Assembly (NCBI GenBank): GCA_003514385.1
Contig: DOQR01000007.1
Coordinates: forward strand, 124,001-188,000
From: Oscillospiraceae bacterium
GTDB taxonomy: Bacteria; Bacillota; Clostridia; Oscillospirales; Acutalibacteraceae
Direction of reading: 5' to 3'
Length of the DNA: 64,000 nucleotides
Both the position numbers and the translations under genes were made by a program. Each line of letters starts with the position of its first letter. The stretch's first letter is position 1. The notes under the pieces were generated by a model. The model worked only from the letters and a program-made list of their open reading frames with translations. It made no database searches and was not told where the DNA came from. Of the stretch, positions 52,237 through 59,557 are shown piece after piece.

Positions 52237-52270
52237 AAGCCGCGCCTGCCTTTATGAGCAGACGCGGTTT
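52237..52270 (-). terminator. Flavodoxin terminator
   Basis: AAACCGCGTCTGC/GCAGGCGCGGCTT on the minus strand, then a T-rich tail. Confidence 0.6.
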
Positions 52271-52305
52271 GTCTATGGAAGCAAATCTATGAAGAGAGCT
52301 ATGTC

Positions 52306-52728
52306 TTATACGAGCGCGGCGCCGAGGGCTTTGCACTCATCGAGGGCGGAATCGTCGGGAGCTTCGTTGCAGATAACCGGCTCGGAGACGACCGACGCGC
52401 CGTCGCCGCGGCAAGTGTCCTCCCATGTTCTCATCCACTCGCCGTCGCCCCAGCCGTAAGAGCCGAAGAGGGCGATTTTCTTGCCGCCGAGCTTGCTCTC
52501 GCAGTCGGAGAACATAGGCTCGAACTCGCTTTCTTCAAGCTCCTCCGCACCCATTGCGGGGCAGCCGAAAGCTATGGCGTCGAACTCATCGACCATGGAA
52601 GAGTTGAACGAATCGGGAGTGAAGAGTTTTACCTCCGCGCCCTTATCTTTTGCGCCCTGCGCAACGGCATCCGCCATGGACTCCGTGTTGCCTGTTCCGC
52701 TCCAATATACAACAGCTATTTTGCTCAT
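52306..52728 (-). CDS. Flavodoxin
   Basis: FMN-binding electron carrier, 140 residues, replacing ferredoxin under iron limitation. The phosphate loop WSGTGNTESMA (9-19) is canonical; AFGCPAMG and LFGSYGWGDG (FMN isoalloxazine loops) follow. It is the last gene of a three-gene operon after DUF2325 and DUF3793. The operator upstream of that operon and flavodoxin's usual role support an iron-stress function. Confidence 0.92.
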   Translation of the reverse strand: MSKIAVVYWSGTGNTESMADAVAQGAKDKGAEVKLFTPDSFNSSMVDEFDAIAFGCPAMGAEELEESEFEPMFSDCESKLGGKKIALFGSYGWGDGEWMRTWEDTCRGDGASVVSEPVICNEAPDDSALDECKALGAALV

Positions 52729-52764
52729 GATAATTTACCTGCCTTTCAGAATTTTGATTTATTG

Positions 52765-53322
52765 TCAGCGCGCGCCGTTTACGACGAGCCTTTCAAACGA
52801 ATTATGCCTGCGGTAAGCGTCCTTATACACTCTCGTGCATTTTTTATAGAGCGCGAATTTCTTCTTCGCCGCCTCCTCGTCGCCGTAGACTCTCCATGTG
52901 CCGACGCATTTCGCCTTGTCCGCGCCGTATTTTATGAAGCCGTTGACATCCTCGGACGGATAGCCGAGGAACAGCCCGATCTCATGCGGGAAGGTCTCCT
53001 GAGAATTGACTCTTCTGACGAGCTCGGCGACGCATTTGTCCGCGTTATCGATAGGATAAGCCTTTTCGGAGAGAATCGAGAGCGCCTGTGCGTCTTTTAA
53101 ATCGGCTCTGAGCCTGTCTGGGCGATACATATATATCAGCACGCGCTTTTCGAGATATTTTACCGGGAGCAGGCGCACCCCGCGCGGGACGAGCTTCATG
53201 TTCATGCGGCGTATGCTCTCGTTGAGCATCTTTTTATCCTCCATCGGGCAGGTAAAAAGATTGCCGGTTTTGAGCCCCGCCATGGTTGGCGAGCACTGGG
53301 ATATCACAAGATCTTCGGACAT
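52765..53322 (-). CDS. DUF3793 family protein
   Basis: A 185-residue protein of unknown function. Family blocks are CSPTMAGLKTGNLF (start), VKYLEKRVLIYMYRPDRL and FPHEIGLFLGYPSEDVNGFI, the last being its most conserved stretch. GGGGAG precedes the ATG ending at 53322; the longer open frame is not used. It sits between DUF2325 and flavodoxin genes. The combination of flavodoxin and a metal-type operator suggests iron or heme handling, inferred from context only. Confidence 0.88.
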   Translation of the reverse strand: MSEDLVISQCSPTMAGLKTGNLFTCPMEDKKMLNESIRRMNMKLVPRGVRLLPVKYLEKRVLIYMYRPDRLRADLKDAQALSILSEKAYPIDNADKCVAELVRRVNSQETFPHEIGLFLGYPSEDVNGFIKYGADKAKCVGTWRVYGDEEAAKKKFALYKKCTRVYKDAYRRHNSFERLVVNGAR

Positions 53323-53323
53323 T

Positions 53324-53611
53324 TTATTTCTCCCCTTTTGCGTGGATATCAAGTATATTTTTGAGCGCGGAGACCGAGCTTGTCGCGCTGTGCGCCACGG
53401 GGATATTCTTCTTTTTTGCCTGCCCCATGGCTATCGACAGCATCTTGTGGGACATCGTCCCGGTAAACAGCACAAGAAGATCGGGATTGCCGAAATTCTG
53501 CATTCCCCTGTCCGGCTTTGCGAACACCTTTGCCTTGCACGAATATTCACGGCAAAGATCCTCATACCGTCTGACCATACACTCATTGCCGCCGACTATC
53601 ACTACACTCAT
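53324..53611 (-). CDS. DUF2325 domain protein
   Basis: A 95-residue single-domain protein beginning SVVIVGGNECM, with Rossmann-like alternation, then LVLFTGTMSHKMLSIAMGQAKK, which match DUF2325. No enzyme role is known. AAAAGGAG precedes the ATG ending at 53611. First gene of the DUF2325-DUF3793-flavodoxin operon; a TTAGCA-type palindrome lies 17 bases upstream in its leader. Confidence 0.87.
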   Translation of the reverse strand: MSVVIVGGNECMVRRYEDLCREYSCKAKVFAKPDRGMQNFGNPDLLVLFTGTMSHKMLSIAMGQAKKKNIPVAHSATSSVSALKNILDIHAKGEK

Positions 53612-53627
53612 AATTCAGCTCCTTTTG

Positions 53628-53643
53628 GTTAGCAGTTGCTAAC
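53628..53643 (-). promoter_or_regulatory. Putative metal-regulator operator (DUF2325 operon)
   Basis: GTTAGCAGTTGCTAAC: 7-bp arms GTTAGCA/TGCTAAC around two bases. It sits in the leader, just upstream of the ribosome-binding site. A TATAAT (about 53680) upstream marks the promoter. Confidence 0.65.
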
Positions 53644-53731
53644 TGCAGTCTAAAAAGTAAATGCCTTGCGGCATCACTCTTTTTATATTATATCACAACG
53701 GCGTCTGTTTTTCGACTCCGTTCGGGCACAC

Positions 53732-54694
53732 TTATTTGTCCACCGACTGGCGGTATTCATTCGGCGAGACACCGCAGACATCGCGGAATGCCTTGGCGAA
53801 CTTCGAGCCGTTGTTATAGCCGAACGTCCCCGCGACCTCGAGCACGCTCTTGTCAGTAGTCTTCAGCATATGCGCCGCGGACTGCATCTTGAGGGTGCGG
53901 ATATATGAATATATCGGCTCGCCGTAGACCGAGCGGAAGCTGTTCTTTATGCTCGTGCCGGAGGCGTGGAACAGCCCGCAGAGGGTATCGAGAGTCACAT
54001 GGCTGTCCATGTGCTCTGTAAGATAACCGCAGACGCTTTTGGCAAGGTTCACCTGCGGTCTCGAAACGAAATCATCCTTGCCGGAATCGTTTTCAAGGTC
54101 GATAGCGCTGAGAAGCAGGAACAGTTCGAGTATCTTGACCTTGAAATAGCCTTTGCGGATATTTTCGGGAACGCCGCTGTAAAGTTTGGAAAAGATATGA
54201 TCGATAGCCGGGTCGGAGCGGGATATATATCCCCTGCCGCCGGCATAGAAGCGGCTCATCAGCTGCTTCGGATCAACATTCACATCGCCCAGGACATACG
54301 AGAGACATTCGGGCGTTTTATCGACATCGACGACTATTGTTATTCCTCTGTAATATCCGAGCGGGAAGCTCGAACCGTAGCCGCTGTCGGGTTTGCAGCA
54401 GACGGTCAGATCTCCGGGTCCCAAATAGCACGAGCCTTTTTCAAACTCGCACTCTAAGCGCCCCTCGCGGCAATGGTTCAGCTCGAAGATATTGCCGGGC
54501 TTGGCGTTCTCCCTGAAATTGCCGTGCATATGCACATCGTCATAGACGAGGTCGATGCCGGGAAAGACGGAATAGCAGGTCATGTCGATATAGCCGGCTT
54601 CGTCCTCGAGCCTGTAAACAGTGCAGTCATCGGTGCGCGAAATAATCTTCACATCGTCGCCGTATATATTCTTTTCAAGCTCAGTTGCCGTCAT
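53732..54694 (-). CDS. AraC-family transcriptional regulator
   Basis: DNA-binding regulator, 320 residues, with an N-terminal ligand domain (about 1-210) and a C-terminal pair of HTH motifs (about 220-318). The second HTH contains SVLEVAGTFGYNNGSKFAKAF and CGVSPNEYRQS, the classic AraC signature. The N-terminal half resembles PchR-like regulators (GPGDLTVCCKPDSGYG), sometimes linked to siderophores. It follows the HMA gene by about 37 bases. The ligand is unknown; the flanking genes suggest metal control. Confidence 0.88.
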   Translation of the reverse strand: MTATELEKNIYGDDVKIISRTDDCTVYRLEDEAGYIDMTCYSVFPGIDLVYDDVHMHGNFRENAKPGNIFELNHCREGRLECEFEKGSCYLGPGDLTVCCKPDSGYGSSFPLGYYRGITIVVDVDKTPECLSYVLGDVNVDPKQLMSRFYAGGRGYISRSDPAIDHIFSKLYSGVPENIRKGYFKVKILELFLLLSAIDLENDSGKDDFVSRPQVNLAKSVCGYLTEHMDSHVTLDTLCGLFHASGTSIKNSFRSVYGEPIYSYIRTLKMQSAAHMLKTTDKSVLEVAGTFGYNNGSKFAKAFRDVCGVSPNEYRQSVDK

Positions 54695-54731
54695 GCCGCC
54701 ACCGCCTTTCCCGGTTTTAGTTTAATAATAT

Positions 54732-54992
54732 TTACTTTTTCAGGAATCCGAAAAGTCCTTTTTTCTCTTCAAACTCCTCGGAGCTGACGCTTTTAAGTTC
54801 ATAGCCCGTTTTGTCGATAACGCTCTTTATTTTATCTTCGTCAAGCGCCTCTTTCGAGACTATGACCGTCTCGCCCTTTGTGTGGGAGGAGTTAACTTTT
54901 TTGACATCAAAGCTGTTGCGGATAGCGTCGTTTATATGCGACTCGCACATTCCGCACATCATTCCGTCTATTTTCAGCGTTGTTTTGATCAT
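54732..54992 (-). CDS. Heavy-metal-associated (HMA) domain protein
   Basis: An 86-residue copper-chaperone-like protein. The metal-binding motif is MMCGMCESH (MxCxxC) near residue 11-19, followed by IRNSFDVKKVNSS and IDKTGYELKSV, the usual beta-alpha-beta order. The C-terminal ~15 residues (EEFEEKKGLFGFLKK) are a basic extension. A small CGCGGC/GCCGCG hairpin with T's lies in the leader near 55012. It may carry Cu(I) or another soft metal; no P-type ATPase is nearby. Confidence 0.87.
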   Translation of the reverse strand: MIKTTLKIDGMMCGMCESHINDAIRNSFDVKKVNSSHTKGETVIVSKEALDEDKIKSVIDKTGYELKSVSSEEFEEKKGLFGFLKK

Positions 54993-55051
54993 TTCAAGTT
55001 CTTCCTTTCAAAACGCGGCTAAACGCCGCGAATTTTTATATCTATCCTGCG

Positions 55052-55076
55052 AAAAATATCACGGGGTGATATTTTT
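55052..55076 (+). promoter_or_regulatory. Hairpin over the ribosome-binding site of a small gene
   Basis: AAAAATATCAC/GTGATATTTTT, an 11-bp perfect stem with loop GGG. The GGGGTGA that would bind the ribosome lies in the loop and 3' arm, and the TTG start lies at the end of that arm, so translation would be blocked when the hairpin forms. It could equally be a DNA operator. Confidence 0.6.
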
Positions 55077-55284
55077 GCAGTACAGAAATCTTAGTGAATT
55101 GATTACTCAAAGCCGCAGTTCGAGAAGATATTTTCTCTCGCTGCCGGCGGAGTTTCAGATGCGGCTGCACGGGCAGAATGATTATATTCATTCTGCGCAT
55201 CAGCTGCACTCGACGGCGGAGCTGATTAAAATATACGACCGCGAAATTATGATATCCGAGAGCCTCGACCGATATTTCAAATAG
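55075..55284 (+). CDS. Small conserved protein, unknown function
   Basis: A 69-residue soluble protein starting at TTG 55075 (QYRNLSELITQSRSSRRYF) and ending in EIMISESLDRYFK. It has an HNDYIHSAHQL-like stretch (HGQNDYIHSAHQLHSTAELI) that recalls short hypothetical proteins in Clostridia. GGGGTGA is the ribosome-binding site. The upstream frame is open but starts without a site. The ORF ends exactly where the convergent FtsX gene ends. Function unknown. Confidence 0.6.
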   Translation: MQYRNLSELITQSRSSRRYFLSLPAEFQMRLHGQNDYIHSAHQLHSTAELIKIYDREIMISESLDRYFK

Positions 55285-57564
55285 TTATTCGGCGGACTTT
55301 AGAGCCTCGACCATATCTATCTTACGGTTCTTGCGCGCGACCATGAGGCTGACTATCAGCGAGACTCCGAAAGTCAGCAGCGCGCTGATGAAATATGTCT
55401 TCCAGCTGACGACCGTGTTCATCTCATATTCCCCTGCCATCGCGCTGACGAGGTAGCTGAGCGTTCCGAGTCCGCACGGGATGCCGATAATGACGCCGAT
55501 TAGCGTCAGCCACATATTCTGACCGATAAGCAGCTTGCCTATCTTTTTATCCCTGAAGCCGACGACTTTGAGCGTCGCCATCTCGCGGTAGCGTTCGGTG
55601 TAGCTCATGACGCCGAGGTTATAGAGCACGACCATGCCGAGTCCGAGAGCCGCGACAACGAGAATGCCTATCATCATGTTCTGTATCTCAGTAAACGTAT
55701 CGAACGAATCGACTATCGACTGCTTCGTCTGAACGCTCTTTATCAGGCTGTCTGAGACGATATCCGATTTTTCGGTGCTCGTATAAATCGAATCTATATT
55801 ATACGAGATATCGAGCTTTTCGGCATATTCGGGCGAGATAACAATGCTCTCGGTGACGCTGCGGATAAGTCCGGCTATTTTAAGCTCATATTCTTTGTCC
55901 GAGCCGTATGGGCTGATTTTGAAGGTATCGCCCGCTTTGAGCCCGAACTCATCGGCTATTCTCATGCAGACATAAGCGCCGTCGCTGCCGATTTTTACAT
56001 AATCGGTGTTCTCATCCGGGAACTTAACTTTATCGTGTTCGATATTATATATATCGAGCGAGAGTGTCTTTTCATCATGCTTGACGCTGACGGATGAGCT
56101 CCAGTCGCCGTCATATTTATCGGCAAGGGCTTCGCACTGCTCTTTCGTCGTGCCCTCGGCAACATATATGCGCGAGGAATAGGCTATTGCGCCGTCATAG
56201 TACATATCGAGGAAAGCGGACATGGTGTCGCGCATTCCGAGCGAACCGACAACGAGCAGAGTGCAGCCGATTATGCCGATAAGAGTCATTGCGGTACGCG
56301 ACTTATGGCGCATGACATCGCGCAGATTCCAGCGCGTGCCGAACGAGAGCTTGTGGAAACCGTTCGTTCTCTCTATAAGCAGGGCTTTCATTCTCTTGGG
56401 CTCATACGGGCGCAGGGCATCGGCGGCGGTGCCGTGGAGTATCTTCTTGACGCACAAAAAACCGATAAGTGTCAGGATAAGTATAATCGCAACAACAATT
56501 ATAATGCAGAACAGCGGCATACGCAGACGCCAATACGGCATATCAAGATATGTTCCCATCGTGCCGTTCGGGTTCATAACACTCCATGCGATAATATAGC
56601 CGAGCGCCGTTCCGAGAACGGAGCCGACGATGCCGATCGAAAAGGCATATGAAGTATAGTGCGCGAGAATACGCCTGTCTTTGAAACCGAGCGCCTTGAG
56701 CGTGCCTATCTGCGTCTTTTCCTTTGCGGTCAGCCTCTGCATGGTCGTTACCATAGTCAGGACCGCGATAAGCAAAAACAGCGGCGGCAGGACGGAGCCC
56801 ATGGTTTTGCCCTCGTCGCTCTCGCCTTTCGCCTGAGCATAAGCCGTGCTCTCGTCCTTTGAAAGAATAAGCGTGGTCTTGCCGAGGGCGTCGTCAACGG
56901 AGTTTTCAAACTGCTTTCTTGAATCATCGGAGATAACATTTATCTGCGGATAAAAATCCATACCAACTGTCTTTTTATAGAGAGCCGGCGAAATAAACGC
57001 ATAGCCGTAGGTCGTATAATCGGGCATGAGCTGCGTCTCATCGCGTACGCAGATCATATATTCGCCCGCTTTTATCAAGCCTTTGACCGTTCCGCTGACT
57101 TCAAAATTTTTATATACAAGCGTCAACTTGTCGCCGATCTTCACATCATTTTTAGAAGCGTAGATATCCGACAGCCAGATGCCGTCCTCGCTCGCGGAAT
57201 TATATTCTTCGCCGTCCATGAGCACAAAGCCCGAGACATTCTCGTTCTCCGTAACGGTCATCGCGAGGCTATCGCCCTCACGCTCTTTCACATCGGCGTT
57301 GACGGAGAGATAACGCGAGGCTGATTTCACTCCGCTTATGTTCTCTATTTTTTCAAGCTCGTCTTTTGAAAAGCCCGACTCGGATATTATTCTGTAATCC
57401 GCATAGTTGGATTCTTCGAAAAACGAAGCCATGTTGTCCTCAATGCTGACCCATTCCATATTGAAGCCGACGAAAATACCGACTCCGAGGACTATCATGA
57501 TTATCATCGAGATAAACTGCGCGCGGTAAAGACGCATCGTTCTCAAAAGCTTTTTGAACAGCAT
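55285..57564 (-). CDS. ABC transporter permease, FtsX-like (MacB-type)
   Basis: Membrane subunit of a lipoprotein/peptide-export or mechanotransmission ABC system, 759 residues. Topology is TM helix (about 14-34), an extracellular domain, three helices with the FtsX core (TMQRLTAKEKTQIGTLKALG), a second extracellular domain, and three more C-terminal helices with MATLKVVGFRDKKIGKLL. This duplicated-FtsX layout is typical of clostridial bacitracin-type and MacB-like transporters. GGAGGC precedes the ATG. It follows the ATPase gene by 12 bp. Coupling to DtxR regulators hints at metal control. Confidence 0.87.
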   Translation of the reverse strand: MLFKKLLRTMRLYRAQFISMIIMIVLGVGIFVGFNMEWVSIEDNMASFFEESNYADYRIISESGFSKDELEKIENISGVKSASRYLSVNADVKEREGDSLAMTVTENENVSGFVLMDGEEYNSASEDGIWLSDIYASKNDVKIGDKLTLVYKNFEVSGTVKGLIKAGEYMICVRDETQLMPDYTTYGYAFISPALYKKTVGMDFYPQINVISDDSRKQFENSVDDALGKTTLILSKDESTAYAQAKGESDEGKTMGSVLPPLFLLIAVLTMVTTMQRLTAKEKTQIGTLKALGFKDRRILAHYTSYAFSIGIVGSVLGTALGYIIAWSVMNPNGTMGTYLDMPYWRLRMPLFCIIIVVAIILILTLIGFLCVKKILHGTAADALRPYEPKRMKALLIERTNGFHKLSFGTRWNLRDVMRHKSRTAMTLIGIIGCTLLVVGSLGMRDTMSAFLDMYYDGAIAYSSRIYVAEGTTKEQCEALADKYDGDWSSSVSVKHDEKTLSLDIYNIEHDKVKFPDENTDYVKIGSDGAYVCMRIADEFGLKAGDTFKISPYGSDKEYELKIAGLIRSVTESIVISPEYAEKLDISYNIDSIYTSTEKSDIVSDSLIKSVQTKQSIVDSFDTFTEIQNMMIGILVVAALGLGMVVLYNLGVMSYTERYREMATLKVVGFRDKKIGKLLIGQNMWLTLIGVIIGIPCGLGTLSYLVSAMAGEYEMNTVVSWKTYFISALLTFGVSLIVSLMVARKNRKIDMVEALKSAE

Positions 57565-57576
57565 ACTGCGCCTCCT

Positions 57577-58278
57577 TTACCAATCGATCTCGTCGGCAGA
57601 AGCCGGATAAGGCTGATCCTCACAGGAGACTATCCTGCCGTTTTTCACTCTTATAACGGTATCCGCCATCTTCGCTATATTCTGGTTATGAGTGACTATG
57701 ACTATCGTCTTGCCGTAATCGCGAGCCATTTTGAGCAGCAATTTGAGCACGCGCACGCCGGTTTCGGAATCAAGCGCGCCGGTCGGCTCATCGCACAGGA
57801 GTATCTTCGGATTCTTCGCGAGCGCACGGGCAATAGACACGCGCTGCTGTTCGCCGCCGGAAAGCTCGGAGGGGAACTTCTTGAGATGATCCACAAGCCC
57901 GACTTCTTCGAGCATCTTTGTCGCGGAGAGCGAATCCGGGGCTATCTCTTTGACGAGCGAGACATTCTCGTGAACCGTAAGGGTCGGGACGAGATTATAA
58001 AACTGGAACACGAAGCCGACTTTCTTCGCTCTGTAATCGGCGAGCTCATCGTTCGAGAGCTTCGATATATCCTCGCCCTCGACATATATCTTTCCGTCGG
58101 TCGGGCTGTCAAGTCCGCCGAGCAGATTTAAAAGCGTGCTCTTTCCCGCGCCGCTGGGGCCGAGGATAACAACAAATTTTCCCTCTTCAAGCTCCATATT
58201 CACCGAATCGAGAGCCTTGAGTTCGTGGTCGCCGCTTTTATAGACGCGGCTCACATTTTCAAACTTTACTACTGCCAT
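57577..58278 (-). CDS. ABC transporter ATP-binding protein (LolD/MacB-like)
   Basis: ATPase of the FtsX-type system, 233 residues. Walker A is GPSGAGKST (about 37-45), Q-loop VFQFYNLVP, signature LSGGEQQRV, Walker B ILLCDEP, then SETG and THN (H-loop). [13 protein letters not shown] at the ATG ending at 58278 behind GGGAG is the natural start, inside the last 20 bases of the regulator gene upstream. The gene order regulator-ATPase-permease forms one operon. Confidence 0.93.
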   Translation of the reverse strand: MAVVKFENVSRVYKSGDHELKALDSVNMELEEGKFVVILGPSGAGKSTLLNLLGGLDSPTDGKIYVEGEDISKLSNDELADYRAKKVGFVFQFYNLVPTLTVHENVSLVKEIAPDSLSATKMLEEVGLVDHLKKFPSELSGGEQQRVSIARALAKNPKILLCDEPTGALDSETGVRVLKLLLKMARDYGKTIVIVTHNQNIAKMADTVIRVKNGRIVSCEDQPYPASADEIDW

Positions 58279-58666
58279 TGCTTTTCTCCCTTTCTTGCTC
58301 ATATCTTCTGCTCATGTGTTCGAGGCTGTCCTGCGGAACCTCCGAGAGCAGAGAACACACAGCCATTTGCAGATCTCCAATATCGGGGAACATACATCGC
58401 AGGCTCTCCGAAACTATCTCATAGTAATGACCGTAGCGGTGCGCGGTATCGTTGCCCGAATCGGTAAAATGCGCCACTCCGTAAGAGGTTTTGCTGATTA
58501 TCCCGAGTTCCGAAAAAGTGTCCATCATATTGTGCACGCTCGGCTTTGACAGATTGAGCGCCGAAGCAAGGTCGACGCAGCGGACTCCGCATCCGTCTCT
58601 GTCGAGCTCCTTCATTGTCAGAAGGTAGCGTATATTTGACGCCGTAAGTGTTCTTCGGTTTGTCAT
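58259..58666 (-). CDS. DtxR/MntR-like winged-helix regulator with incomplete metal site
   Basis: A 135-residue regulator with an N-terminal winged helix (TASNIRYLLTMKEL, LASALNLSKPSVHNMMDTF, HFTDSGNDTA) and part of a DtxR dimer helix (AHRYGHYYEIVSESL). The EMYxE and CxxEH ligand patterns of iron DtxR proteins are missing, so metal sensing may be weak or altered. GAGG precedes the ATG ending at 58666. Its 3' end overlaps the ATPase gene by 20 bases, so it heads that operon. It is divergent from the second DtxR-type gene. Confidence 0.8.
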   Translation of the reverse strand: MTNRRTLTASNIRYLLTMKELDRDGCGVRCVDLASALNLSKPSVHNMMDTFSELGIISKTSYGVAHFTDSGNDTAHRYGHYYEIVSESLRCMFPDIGDLQMAVCSLLSEVPQDSLEHMSRRYEQEREKSNGSSKV

Positions 58667-58700
58667 GATCTTCCTCCCGCAATAAAGTGTCAAACATTTG

Positions 58701-58716
58701 ATTAGCACTTGCTAAC
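58701..58716. promoter_or_regulatory. TTAGCA palindrome 1
   Basis: ATTAGCACTTGCTAAC in the leader of the minus-strand operon. Confidence 0.65.
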
Positions 58717-58734
58717 CGCGATCTTTAAAAATTG

Positions 58735-58750
58735 ATTAGCCCCCGCTAAC
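58735..58750. promoter_or_regulatory. TTAGCA-like palindrome 2
   Basis: ATTAGCCCCCGCTAAC, just downstream of the minus-strand -10. Confidence 0.55.
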
Positions 58751-58758
58751 CAAACTAT

Positions 58759-58787
58759 ATGGTAAACTATTCTTTGCGCTGTGTCAA
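58759..58787 (-). promoter_or_regulatory. Promoter of the DtxR-ABC operon
   Basis: Minus-strand TTGACA, 17 bases, TACCAT. Confidence 0.75.
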
Positions 58788-58842
58788 TATGATTTTTTCC
58801 TGTTTTATTGACAGACTAACAAATTCGGCAACATCCACAAAT

Positions 58843-58860
58843 GATTAGCATATGCTAATC
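58843..58860. promoter_or_regulatory. TTAGCA palindrome 3 (perfect)
   Basis: GATTAGCATATGCTAATC, 18-bp perfect palindrome between the divergent promoters. Confidence 0.75.
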
Positions 58861-58896
58861 AATAATCTTGTCGAAAAGCACGGGCACAAAGACATA

Positions 58897-58925
58897 TTGA
58901 TTTTCGGGCGGGCGCGTGATATCAT
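58897..58925 (+). promoter_or_regulatory. Promoter of the plus-strand DtxR gene
   Basis: TTGATT, 17 bases, TATCAT. Confidence 0.65.
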
Positions 58926-58958
58926 TAATTATACAAATTTAATGAACGGAGGGATCAG

Positions 58959-59336
58959 ATGCACCTGCAGGAATCCGGCGAGATGTATCTCGAAACAATA
59001 TATGTACTTTCAAAGAAAGGCGTCGTGCGCTCGCTCGATGTCGCGGAATACATGGGCTTTTCAAAGCCGAGCGTCAGCCGCGCCGTTGGACTTCTCAAGC
59101 AGGGCGGCTATCTCCTCATGGACAAAGACGGATATCTCACACTCACCGATGCGGGGCTTGAGGTCGCGCATAAGATATACGAGCGGCACACCGTGCTCTC
59201 GAATCTGCTGATCCGCCTCGGTGTCAGCGAAGAAGTCGCGGTCGAGGACGCATGCAAGCTCGAGCACGACATAAGCGACGAGACATTCGCGGCGATAAAA
59301 GAGCACGTTGTCAAAAATATCGACACCCTGAAATAA
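58959..59336 (+). CDS. DtxR-family iron-type transcriptional regulator
   Basis: Metal-dependent repressor, 125 residues. The N-terminal winged helix includes DVAEYMGFSKPSVSRAV, and the dimer domain follows. Metal ligands resemble DtxR/IdeR more than MntR: Met9 in GEMYLE (MntR has Asp at the equivalent place), His77 in ERHTVL, and Cys99, Glu102 and His103 in ACKLEHDIS. This predicts Fe(II) sensing, although Glu12 is MntR-like. GGAGGG precedes the ATG. It lacks the SH3 domain. It likely binds the TTAGCA palindromes beside it. Monocistronic. Confidence 0.9.
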   Translation: MHLQESGEMYLETIYVLSKKGVVRSLDVAEYMGFSKPSVSRAVGLLKQGGYLLMDKDGYLTLTDAGLEVAHKIYERHTVLSNLLIRLGVSEEVAVEDACKLEHDISDETFAAIKEHVVKNIDTLK

Positions 59337-59408
59337 TTTGTATCGGCAAATTATTATAAGCATTTTTACTTTTCGAGTTTTGTTTTGAAAATATTCAATA
59401 ATACAGAT

Positions 59409-59454
59409 AGGCATGTTCAACAATTCGGCGCTTCCCATTTTGTTGAACATGCCT
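59409..59454. repeat. 15-bp inverted repeat
   Basis: AGGCATGTTCAACAA/TTGTTGAACATGCCT with a 16-base loop and no T-run. Likely a structured element or operator between the DtxR gene and the sugar symporter. Confidence 0.6.
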
Positions 59455-59470
59455 AAATATATTTGTGCGC

Positions 59471-59499
59471 TTGAAAAGCCTTTTTACACATGGTATAAT
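59471..59499 (+). promoter_or_regulatory. Promoter of the GPH symporter
   Basis: TTGAAA, 17 bases, TATAAT; GGAAGG precedes the start. Confidence 0.78.
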
Positions 59500-59557
59500 A
59501 ATTTGAGATTATGTGTAAAGACTTGCACATAAAGTATTACACAAAAGGAAGGTAGAA

